A stretch of 64,000 nucleotides of DNA from NCBI RefSeq assembly GCF_021530565.1, contig NZ_JAKGBI010000015.1, positions 1 through 64,000 of the forward strand, read 5' to 3'. The stretch comes from Pseudoalteromonas sp. SMS1. GTDB taxonomy: Bacteria; Pseudomonadota; Gammaproteobacteria; Enterobacterales; Alteromonadaceae. Both the position numbers and the translations under genes were made by a program. Shown one piece after another: positions 1 to 6,754 of this stretch. The stretch's first letter is position 1. Each line of letters starts with the position of its first letter. A model generated the notes under the pieces. The model worked only from the letters and a program-made list of their open reading frames with translations, was not told where the DNA came from and did not search any database.

Positions 1-54
1 ACCTTGCGCAAAAGAAGCGTGCTCACTGTGTTCGCTGTCGCTAACCTTTTGCAC
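1..54. repeat. 54-bp hairpin-forming repeat, copy 1
   Basis: Bases 1-54 are identical over all 54 positions to bases 205-258. The unit has imperfectly complementary ends: GCGCAAAAGaAGCG near the left end and CGCTaACCTTTTGCaC at the right end, so a transcript could fold into a long hairpin. The copy reaches the window edge and may continue upstream. It lies where the 5' half of the adjacent 5S rRNA would be expected. Whether it is a mobile palindromic repeat is inference. Confidence 0.75.
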
Positions 55-128
55 GATAGCCGATGATAGTGTGGGGGCGGCCAGCGGTGGCTTTCCCATA
101 TGAAAGTAGGGCATCGCCAAGCGCCAAA
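55..128 (+). rRNA. 5S rRNA 3' portion (partial or disrupted)
   Basis: The stretch CGATGATAGTGTGGGG followed by CCCATATGAAAGTAGGGCAT and CGCCAAGCGCC matches the 3' half of a bacterial 5S rRNA (helix IV, loop E region and the closing strand of helix I). Two things are unusual. About 16 extra bases, with a small GCCA/TGGC hairpin of their own, extend the tip of helix IV. The highly conserved 5' half (the CCACCTGA and CCGAACTCAGAAGTGAAAC region) is not upstream; a repeated 54-bp element is there instead. It is either a 5S gene split by that element, with its 5' half outside the window, or a 5S remnant at the end of an rrn operon. The boundaries are approximate. Confidence 0.6.
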
Positions 129-134
129 TAAAAG

Positions 135-166
135 AAAGCCCGATCCGAAAGAGTCGGGCTTTTTTT
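135..166 (+). terminator. Rho-independent terminator after 5S segment
   Basis: A perfect 9-bp stem AAAGCCCGA (135-143) / TCGGGCTTT (154-162) with a 10-base loop is followed by a run of T to 166. Its position just after the 5S 3' end is that of an rRNA operon terminator. Confidence 0.85.
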
Positions 167-204
167 CGTCTAAGTCCCTCGGCAACAGCTAAACGAGCTC
201 ATTC

Positions 205-258
205 ACCTTGCGCAAAAGAAGCGTGCTCACTGTGTTCGCTGTCGCTAACCTTTTGCAC
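205..258. repeat. 54-bp hairpin-forming repeat, copy 2
   Basis: Identical to bases 1-54 and in the same orientation, lying 39 bases past the T run of the rRNA-type terminator. The two copies bracket the 150-bp segment with the 5S 3' half and terminator. The inverted ends suggest a palindromic interspersed repeat. No third copy was noticed elsewhere in the window. Confidence 0.75.
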
Positions 259-259
259 T

Positions 260-761
260 TTATTCATCTCTGAAGCTGGGTTCTATCGCGCACCCATGTG
301 CTCACCTCTTCGAGCTGCGAAGCATAGCTTTGGTTTCTCATCGCCATTAATCAAAGCATGTAAGTTCAATGCACAAGCTAATCATCTAGAAAGTATTCGT
401 ATAACTTTTAGCTATTCCCGCTTTTTGCCAATGTCGTTTTACACATTATTATTGCTTTAATTGCACTATAGCCCTGGGTTTAATTGGGAAAACGCTCTTG
501 GTGAAAAGTACTGAATAGTATTCAGAAAAGCGCTTATGTGGCTTACTCATTTCCCTAAATTTGCGAGAATAACCGCTTAATATTAATAAAATCATATGAA
601 TGTGATTTCTTGTTATGAGTGCTGCCTAGGCCATTGTAAACGAATGTAACGGTATGCATGAGATTGGTGTTTTTTTGATAGAAAGTTCATTTAATTTGAT
701 GTATTATCCCCGCTTTGTGAATGGTTGATGGAAGATACCGTTCAGAATTGTTGTATTCAAA
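260..761. other. Intergenic region upstream of the APE operon
   Basis: About 500 bases without a supportable gene; stop codons are frequent in all frames. The right half is AT-rich and must hold the promoter of the aryl polyene operon, but no convincing -35/-10 pair with normal spacing was found. The best -10-like hexamer is TATTAT at 702-707, and the TTGATA at 675-680 lies too far upstream (21 bases). No operator-like palindrome was recognised. Confidence 0.5.
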
Positions 762-1499
762 GTGGAGCGTCAGATGCAGTTCGAATTAGCAGTCGACGAT
801 TATTTTATTCTTACTCCCACGCAGATAGGGAATATCGACCTCAAGCAGTTGCTGAGCGATCTCAAACCGATGCAGAAGAGGCGCTTGAGTTATTTTGCCA
901 AACTCGCTATGGGTAGTTTATTACAATTAGATAAAAGTGATTCCGAGCGTCTTAATTCTCAAATGGGGTCCAATTGTGAACTCGTTTTTGCGAGCCGACA
1001 CGGTGACTTTCATAAAACAAGTGAGTTACTCGACACTTTAGCTGCAAAGCAAGAGTTGTCACCGACAGCCTTTAGCCTATCTGTACACAATGCTGTATCT
1101 GGCCTGTATTCAATATTTAAAAATAAAAAAATACCCATAACCGCAATTTCTGCTGGGAAGGACACTTTTTTATCGGCACTTATTGAATCTTATATACGGA
1201 TTCATAGTAAACGATTAGACAAAGTTATCTTGATATACGTAGACCAAGCGCTACCGGATCACTACCAGTGTTTTTCTGATGAAGAATTACCAGCACACAC
1301 GGTGGCTTTAGAGTTATCGGCTTGTACGGAAAGTAATGACGACTCTTTAAAGCTGGCGTTTAGGAACGAAACTGACGTCGCAACGAATGGAAAAAGCAAC
1401 GCTTGTCATAGCCTTTGTTTTGCTGAATGGATTACTTCAGTAGAACCGCAATTAATACTGACAAGTGAGCGAACGAGCTGGGTAGTTAAAAAATTATGA
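762..1499 (+). CDS. apeC: APE chain-length factor (ketosynthase-like, ApeC)
   Basis: A 245-residue protein of the short ketosynthase-like family (Ketoacyl-synt_2 type). In aryl polyene systems this subunit pairs with the ketosynthase ApeO as the chain-length factor. The middle carries the family pattern ITAISAGKDTFLSAL followed by an ILIYVDQALPDHY block. There is no active-site Cys context or HGTGT motif, as expected for a non-catalytic partner. The start is GTG at 762, with an alternative ATG at 774 giving MQFELAV, which is perhaps better. It is the first gene of the operon and overlaps the next by 4 bases. The family call is fairly firm; the chain-length role is from family knowledge. Confidence 0.8.
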   Translation: MERQMQFELAVDDYFILTPTQIGNIDLKQLLSDLKPMQKRRLSYFAKLAMGSLLQLDKSDSERLNSQMGSNCELVFASRHGDFHKTSELLDTLAAKQELSPTAFSLSVHNAVSGLYSIFKNKKIPITAISAGKDTFLSALIESYIRIHSKRLDKVILIYVDQALPDHYQCFSDEELPAHTVALELSACTESNDDSLKLAFRNETDVATNGKSNACHSLCFAEWITSVEPQLILTSERTSWVVKKL

Positions 1500-2272
1500 T
1501 TAAACGTATGAGCTATTTACGTCGCTTAATATTGACGGGTGCATCATTTACTCTTTTCGGCTTTGGCGGGATTTTTCTGTCGTTTATTGTTTTTCCAATT
1601 CAGGCTTTAATCTATCGTAATTTGGAAAAGCGAAAGCAAGTTGCTAGATATAGTGTGCATCTTGGTTTTAGGTTTTTCTTAAAGGTAATGATGGTATTTG
1701 GTTTGTGTAAAGTTGAGGCTAATATTGAGGAGAAACTACAAAACCTCAAAGGCAGCCTTATTTTGGCCAACCATCCTTCGCTAATTGATGTCGTCGTACT
1801 GATTTCAATGGTGCCAAATGCGGATTGCGTTGTAAAAGCGCACTTATTAAAAAACCCGTTTATGCGGCGAGTTATTCTGGGCACTGGCTACATCAGTAAT
1901 AGTGAACCCGAGTTATTGATTTCAGACTGTCAGCATTCTCTACAACAGGGAAATAACTTAATCATTTTCCCTGAGGGAACGAGAACTAATAAAGACAGCA
2001 TCTTAGACAATTTTCAACGCGGCGCGGCAAATATTGCTTTACGTTGCAATGCATCACTTACGCTTTTAAAAATTAAGGTTACCCCAACTACATTAACTAA
2101 AAAAGAAAAGTGGTATCACATCCCAGAGCAAAAAATTAAGTTCTCTCTAACGGAGTTAAATAGGGAGTTATGTATCAAAAAATACAACCACACGTCACTG
2201 AGTGTTGCTTCTAGAGCGCTGACTAAAGATTTGTGGAATATGTACGAGCAGGAGTTAAATATAAATGGCTGA
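1496..2272 (+). CDS. apeD: PlsC-type acyltransferase (ApeD)
   Basis: A 258-residue lysophospholipid acyltransferase-like protein. It has an N-terminal membrane segment (about 14-40), the catalytic HX4D motif H93-PSLI-D98 and the substrate-binding FPEGTR motif at 158-163. The family transfers acyl groups from ACP or CoA to glycerophosphates. In APE clusters it is thought to help attach the polyene to a lipid anchor; the exact acceptor is not known from sequence. It overlaps apeC by 4 bases and the first carrier protein gene by 8, so it is probably co-translated. Confidence 0.85.
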   Translation: MIKRMSYLRRLILTGASFTLFGFGGIFLSFIVFPIQALIYRNLEKRKQVARYSVHLGFRFFLKVMMVFGLCKVEANIEEKLQNLKGSLILANHPSLIDVVVLISMVPNADCVVKAHLLKNPFMRRVILGTGYISNSEPELLISDCQHSLQQGNNLIIFPEGTRTNKDSILDNFQRGAANIALRCNASLTLLKIKVTPTTLTKKEKWYHIPEQKIKFSLTELNRELCIKKYNHTSLSVASRALTKDLWNMYEQELNING

Positions 2273-2531
2273 TGAAAACTTAAGAGTTGTGGTAAAAAAG
2301 CTGATAATCGAGAGTCTCGATTTGGAAGATATCACACCTGAAGAAATTATTGATGATGAACCACTTTTCATTGATGGTTTAGGGCTAGATAGTATTGATG
2401 CGCTTGAACTTGGGCTAGCCGTTAAAAAGCAGTTTGGCGTGAAAATAGATGCAAATAGCGAAGATACAAAACAGCATTTTGCATCAGTGAATAGTTTATG
2501 TGATTTTATTTCGAGTAATACCGAAGGTTAA
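2265..2531 (+). CDS. apeE: Acyl carrier protein 1 (ApeE)
   Basis: An 88-residue acidic acyl carrier protein. The phosphopantetheine attachment serine is S43 in the LDSIDALEL motif. It carries the growing chain as a thioester for the ketosynthases, ketoreductase and dehydratases of the cluster. A second, clearly different carrier gene starts 2 bases after its stop. The division of labour between the two (starter or chain carrier) cannot be read from the sequence. Confidence 0.9.
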   Translation: MADENLRVVVKKLIIESLDLEDITPEEIIDDEPLFIDGLGLDSIDALELGLAVKKQFGVKIDANSEDTKQHFASVNSLCDFISSNTEG

Positions 2532-2533
2532 AA

Positions 2534-2782
2534 ATGAGTTCTAGAGAAGATTTATTTAAGAAGCTAAGCGCAATTTTGGTTGAAGAGTTTGAGATTGAAG
2601 AGGACTCGATAAAGCCGGATGCTAACCTTTACGATGAATTGGATTTAGACAGCATCGATGCTGTCGATTTAGTCGTGAAATTACGTGAAATGACGGGGAA
2701 GAAAATTGACCCAGAAGCATTCAAGCAGGTAAGAACCGTGAATGACGTCATTGACGAAATGGAAAAGCTACTAAGTAAGTAA
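2534..2782 (+). CDS. apeF: Acyl carrier protein 2 (ApeF)
   Basis: An 82-residue acyl carrier protein with attachment serine S40 in the LDLDSIDAVDL motif and the usual acidic helix II. It differs strongly from the neighbouring ACP outside the DSID core, so the two are not a recent tandem duplication. Paired ACPs of this kind are normal in aryl polyene clusters. It ends 5 bases before the next start. Confidence 0.9.
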   Translation: MSSREDLFKKLSAILVEEFEIEEDSIKPDANLYDELDLDSIDAVDLVVKLREMTGKKIDPEAFKQVRTVNDVIDEMEKLLSK

Positions 2783-2787
2783 ACCAC

Positions 2788-3342
2788 TTGAAAGTATTTG
2801 TTGGGGTCATACTTGCGATTTTGACCATCGCGTATCCTATATTAGTCTTTGTAGGATTGAAGCACTTGAATTTTCAAGTGCTAGCGATGGTGTTGGCAAG
2901 TGTGCTCGCATTAAAACTAGTGCTACAGCGCAAGGCGACCTCTAAAGTGTTTAATTGTGTTTTAGGTGTCGGAATAAGTTTCCTAGTCCTGTCTTCTGCG
3001 CTGAATTTGCCTTTAGGGATGTTGCTATATCCTGTCGTGATTAACGCTTGCTTGTTACTTGTATTTGGCGCCTCTTTGAGGTGGAAGCCGTGTATTATAG
3101 AGCGCTTAGCAAGACTCAGTGAACCTGACTTGCCACCCAAGGGTGTTTTGTATACTGAAAAGGTGACCAAAGTGTGGTGCGCTTTTTTTGCAATTAATAT
3201 GCTCGTCTCTTTATATACTGCTTTGATGACGCCGATTGAGGTTTGGACTTTATACAATGGCTTTATCGCATATATTGCAATGGGGCTTCTGTTTATAGGC
3301 GAATGGTTGGTGAGAATTAAAGTCAGACAACAACATGATTAG
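2788..3342 (+). CDS. apeG: Inner-membrane protein of APE cluster (ApeG)
   Basis: A 184-residue protein with about five hydrophobic segments (roughly 2-22, 28-45, 53-75, 78-95, 127-150 and a last one near 157-175) separated by a cytoplasmic-looking segment rich in charged residues. It matches the COG4648-type membrane protein found between the ACPs and the acyl-ACP synthetase in aryl polyene clusters. Function unknown; a role in holding the synthesis complex at the membrane is only a guess. The start is TTG at 2788 with a poor ribosome site, perhaps coupled to apeF. It overlaps apeH by 8 bases. Confidence 0.75.
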   Translation: MKVFVGVILAILTIAYPILVFVGLKHLNFQVLAMVLASVLALKLVLQRKATSKVFNCVLGVGISFLVLSSALNLPLGMLLYPVVINACLLLVFGASLRWKPCIIERLARLSEPDLPPKGVLYTEKVTKVWCAFFAINMLVSLYTALMTPIEVWTLYNGFIAYIAMGLLFIGEWLVRIKVRQQHD

Positions 3343-4699
3343 ATCCTCCATTTGTACACCTACGCACTTTTCCTTTGTATCTGATTTAGGGGAGGTGAAA
3401 TCTTCTGAGTCATTCTGGCGAGACTGTTGCTTGTACAGCCAAAAGCTCAGACTTGTAAAAGAAAACTTAGATGGCCAGTCCACGCTAACAGCTGTCTTGT
3501 TTGACAGCACCCCTTATTCTTTTGGCTACAAATTATTTGCGCTTTTAATCAATGAATTTGAAGTTGTACTCCCCAACAACTCACAGCCATGCACATTACA
3601 AGATGCCGCCAGTCATGCAGATATAGTTTGTGGTAATGCGCTTGGAGATATGGCTCGAAGTAAAGTATGGGTGGATGGTTTGCCGGACTCTGAATTGAAT
3701 CGCATGTCGGATAATATCGATTGGCCTCTTTGCGGTTCGGTGGTTTTTTCAACTTCGGGGTCCACCGGCAAAAGTAAACAGATCAGAAAATCTTGGCAAT
3801 CACTACAACTTGAATTAGACACGCTTTTGACGACTTTTGATATGTCATCTGTGAAAACGTTTATTTCTACAGTGCCTCATTATCACATCTATGGTCTGCT
3901 ATTTAGGTTGTTGCTACCGATGAAACTAGGTGCGCAAATCTATCCTACAAAGGAATACCCAGAGCACATTGTTCCACTGGTAAAAACAGCAGGAAAACAG
4001 CATTGTATATTGATTTCAAGTCCCGCATTCTTGAAGCGTTTATGCAATGATAACGTACTTAGTGTAAGCGCTGATAGGTTTTGCCATATCTTTTCTTCAG
4101 GGGGGAAACTTGAGCAGGATACTGCGACCAAGTTATATGCGCAGATGCGTTTCTCAATTTGTGAAATTTATGGCAGCACAGAATCTGGCGGTATTGCCCA
4201 CCGAAAACAGACCAATGGACCAGATGCTCTTTGGACGTTGTTCCGGGGAATGTCGATTTCGGCTAAAGCAGAAACTCAGCAGTTAGTGCTGCGATCCCCC
4301 TATTTGAATTTTCAGCCATTGGCAATGGATGACAAGGTCGCGCTCCATGCAAGCGGCCAATTTAAATTGCTAGGTCGTATCGACCGCACGGTAAAAGTGG
4401 AAGAAAAGCGGGTTAACTTAAGTGATTTAGAGCGCACTCTCGAGGCGCATGCATGGGTGCAGTCTTGCAAGGTAATATTGCTCGAAGGTAAACGCACCAC
4501 ATTGGCAGCGGTCGTCGTTTTAAAGCAAGAAAAACCTGCGTACGAATCAAAGCGTCGCCTCAATCAGGCTTTGAGGCAACATTTAGCCAGTAAATTTGAA
4601 TTGATATGTATACCCAAAAAATGGCGGTATGTGGAAGAGTTTCCTATAAACAACCAAGGAAAAACCACCGCAGCAGCATTGGAGAAACTTTTTGAATAA
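3335..4699 (+). CDS. apeH: Aryl/acyl-ACP synthetase, AMP-forming (ApeH)
   Basis: A 454-residue adenylate-forming enzyme. The phosphate-binding loop TSGSTGKSK lies at about 140-148, an EIYGSTESGGI block (A5 motif) near 275 and a GRIDRTVKVEEKRV block (A8) near 345. A C-terminal lysine sits in NNQGKTTAAAL, near residue 445. It is expected to activate the aryl carboxylic acid starter as an AMP ester and load it on an ACP. With an ammonia-lyase in the same operon, the likely substrate is a cinnamate or 4-coumarate type acid rather than 4-hydroxybenzoate, which is an inference. It overlaps both neighbours by 8 bases. Confidence 0.85.
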   Translation: MIRSSICTPTHFSFVSDLGEVKSSESFWRDCCLYSQKLRLVKENLDGQSTLTAVLFDSTPYSFGYKLFALLINEFEVVLPNNSQPCTLQDAASHADIVCGNALGDMARSKVWVDGLPDSELNRMSDNIDWPLCGSVVFSTSGSTGKSKQIRKSWQSLQLELDTLLTTFDMSSVKTFISTVPHYHIYGLLFRLLLPMKLGAQIYPTKEYPEHIVPLVKTAGKQHCILISSPAFLKRLCNDNVLSVSADRFCHIFSSGGKLEQDTATKLYAQMRFSICEIYGSTESGGIAHRKQTNGPDALWTLFRGMSISAKAETQQLVLRSPYLNFQPLAMDDKVALHASGQFKLLGRIDRTVKVEEKRVNLSDLERTLEAHAWVQSCKVILLEGKRTTLAAVVVLKQEKPAYESKRRLNQALRQHLASKFELICIPKKWRYVEEFPINNQGKTTAAALEKLFE

Positions 4700-5048
4700 C
4701 CTTACTACGCGCCCTGAAGTACTTAATGTGACGAAAGAAGAAAGCAAAGTGACACTCTCACTTAAGGTCACTGAACAGATCACTTACTTTCAAGGGCACT
4801 TTCCTGATGCGCCTATTTTAGCAGGTGTGGTACAGCTGGATTGGGCGATATATTATGCTCGATCGCTGTTTGAACTCACAGAAGTAGAAGTTGAAGAGAT
4901 ACAGGTATTAAAGTTTCAAAACGTCATTGTACCCAATAGTATTATTACTTTACGGCTGGTCCAAAAATCACCAACTAAAGTCGTTTTCGAATATGAATCT
5001 GAGAAAGGTAATCATGCATCTGGGCGCATTGTTTTTGAGGAGCTGTAG
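4692..5048 (+). CDS. apeI: Hotdog-fold dehydratase-like protein (ApeI)
   Basis: A 118-residue hotdog-fold protein with the FabA/FabZ-type motif GHFPDAPILAGVVQLD (H36). In aryl polyene systems this subunit joins ApeP to form the 3-hydroxyacyl-ACP dehydratase that makes each trans double bond. The length fits a single hotdog domain. It overlaps apeH by 8 bases and directly abuts the glycosyltransferase gene. Confidence 0.85.
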   Translation: MNNLTTRPEVLNVTKEESKVTLSLKVTEQITYFQGHFPDAPILAGVVQLDWAIYYARSLFELTEVEVEEIQVLKFQNVIVPNSIITLRLVQKSPTKVVFEYESEKGNHASGRIVFEEL

Positions 5049-5798
5049 GTGAAATATTGCTTTATTATTCCGAATTATAACCATATTGATGGTTTTGACA
5101 GTCTCATTAGTAAATTAAGTGTGTATTCACTGCCTATTATTGTGGTAGATGATGCAAGCACTGAATCTGTAAAGTCCCAATTGCTTACAATTGCACAACA
5201 GAACCCAATGGTAGTTTTGTGTCATCATCGCTTTAATCAAGGGAAAGGGGGGGCTGTGCAAACCGGGTTGAACAAAGCCATTGAGCTTGGGTTTTCGCAC
5301 GCGTTGCAAGTTGATGCGGATGGCCAGCACAATTTACAAGACATCGATGTGTTTTTGTCTTTATCAAAGGCGAATCCTGACACTCTCATTTCGGGATGCC
5401 CTATTTATGATGAGTCTGTGCCTAAGCACCGTTACTATGCGCGCTATATCACGCATTTTTGGGTCTGTGTGGAAACCCTTTCTAGAGAGTTGAAAGATAC
5501 GATGTGTGGATTTCGGGTTTATCCTTTGGAAGCCTATGACCGGTTATCAAGTCGCAGCGCTTTAGGCAAAAGAATGGACTTTGATATCGAAGTGATGGTC
5601 AAGCTCTACTGGCAAAAAACACCGTTCAAGTTTGTGCCAACAAAAGTACATTATCCAGAAAATGGCCTCTCTCATTTCAATGCGTTAGATGACAATATTA
5701 GGATATCCTGGATGCACACACGCTTGTGTTTTGGCATGCTGTGGAGAAGCCCTGATCTATTAGCCCGTTTCATCAAAAGAAGTTTTAGCAAAGCATGA
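5049..5798 (+). CDS. Family 2 glycosyltransferase (ApeJ N-terminal part)
   Basis: A 249-residue GT2 glycosyltransferase (GT-A fold). It shows PNYNHIDGF at the start, VVDDAST (D34, D35) and the metal-binding D89-A-D91 in QVDADGQHN. It resembles dolichyl-phosphate-mannose synthase-like enzymes. The C-terminus lacks an obvious membrane anchor. In Escherichia APE clusters this domain is, as far as I know, fused to the acyltransferase as ApeJ; here it is a separate GTG-started gene overlapping the acyltransferase gene by 4 bases. It probably glycosylates the polyene or its lipid carrier; the sugar is unknown. Confidence 0.85.
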   Translation: MKYCFIIPNYNHIDGFDSLISKLSVYSLPIIVVDDASTESVKSQLLTIAQQNPMVVLCHHRFNQGKGGAVQTGLNKAIELGFSHALQVDADGQHNLQDIDVFLSLSKANPDTLISGCPIYDESVPKHRYYARYITHFWVCVETLSRELKDTMCGFRVYPLEAYDRLSSRSALGKRMDFDIEVMVKLYWQKTPFKFVPTKVHYPENGLSHFNALDDNIRISWMHTRLCFGMLWRSPDLLARFIKRSFSKA

Positions 5799-6754
5799 GT
5801 CAGAAACATTGGTCTCAAATTGGTGAGCGAGGCTCCTTGTTAGGATTGCGCTTCTTACTCATCGTATATAAAGCGCTCGGGAAATATCCGCTTTGGATTT
5901 GTTTGTTCCCTGTGGTTTTTTATTTTTATCTAACAGATAAAAATGGCAGAAAGGCGTCCAAACAGTTTTTGACGAAGATCTCTGAAAATCAAAGCAATAA
6001 TCAGATTGCCCATGGTCAAATGTCGGTATTGAAACACTATTGTACTTTTGCTGATGCTGCTTTTGATAAGCTTGATGCCTGGTTAGGGAATATAAGTAAC
6101 AAACAGATCGTTTATAGCTACCCAGATGCGATGGAAAATATCGCGAAGCAGGGCAAAGGGGCCATTTTTATCGGCTCTCATTTGGGGAATCTAGAAGTAT
6201 GTAGAGCGATGAACCAGGACCGCTACGGTACAAAAATTAATGTGCTTGTATTTACGCAACATGCAATCAAATTTAATCAGTTGCTTAAGGAAGTTGCAGA
6301 GGATGTGGATCTTAATATGATTCAGGTCTCAAATGTCGGTCCCGATACCGCAATGCTTTTAAAGGAAAAAGTGGAACAAGGTGAAATAGTGGTAATTGTG
6401 GGTGACAGAACGAGCCAGTCTGTTGCTGGAAGAGTCATTTATTCGCCCTTTTTAGGGCAAGAAGCGCCATTTTCTCAAGGCCCATTTATTTTGGCAGCGC
6501 TGCTGGAATGTCCAATATACTGGTTATTTTGTTTTAAAGAAGGTCGTAATTTCAAGGTGTGTATCGAACATGTCACCGACAAATTGAAATTACCTCGCAA
6601 GCAGCGCCAAGAAGTACTTTCAGACCTAATTGCAAGTTATGCAGCTAGGCTGGAGTATTATGCTATGAAGTATCCATTCCAATGGTTTAATTTTTACGAT
6701 TTCTGGCAGCGGGACAACAGTGCTCAACGTGTCAGCTCAAAAGAGGATAAATAA
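5795..6754 (+). CDS. LpxL/HtrB-type acyltransferase (ApeJ C-terminal part)
   Basis: A 319-residue protein of the lipid A late acyltransferase family. It has an N-terminal hydrophobic segment (about 34-47), the catalytic HX4E in GSHLGNLEV (H129, E134), and a GDRTSQSVAGR block typical of this branch. It probably moves an acyl group, or the polyene chain itself, from a carrier protein to a glycolipid acceptor. It overlaps the glycosyltransferase by 4 bases and abuts the ammonia-lyase. Its partner domain is fused to it in some other APE clusters. Confidence 0.85.
   Translation: MSQKHWSQIGERGSLLGLRFLLIVYKALGKYPLWICLFPVVFYFYLTDKNGRKASKQFLTKISENQSNNQIAHGQMSVLKHYCTFADAAFDKLDAWLGNISNKQIVYSYPDAMENIAKQGKGAIFIGSHLGNLEVCRAMNQDRYGTKINVLVFTQHAIKFNQLLKEVAEDVDLNMIQVSNVGPDTAMLLKEKVEQGEIVVIVGDRTSQSVAGRVIYSPFLGQEAPFSQGPFILAALLECPIYWLFCFKEGRNFKVCIEHVTDKLKLPRKQRQEVLSDLIASYAARLEYYAMKYPFQWFNFYDFWQRDNSAQRVSSKEDK

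Noticed and set aside
675..707. Sigma70 promoter for the APE operon (TTGATA and TATTAT)
   Set aside because: The 21-base spacing is outside the normal range; no better pair was found by eye.
725..916. A 63-residue frame overlapping the start of apeC
   Set aside because: It is out of frame with apeC, has no family resemblance and no conserved pattern; the apeC frame shows clear family motifs.
762..1499. The ketosynthase-like gene without catalytic Cys as a broken ketosynthase pseudogene
   Set aside because: The short length and lack of a Cys site are normal for the ApeC chain-length-factor family, and the gene is in perfect operon context.
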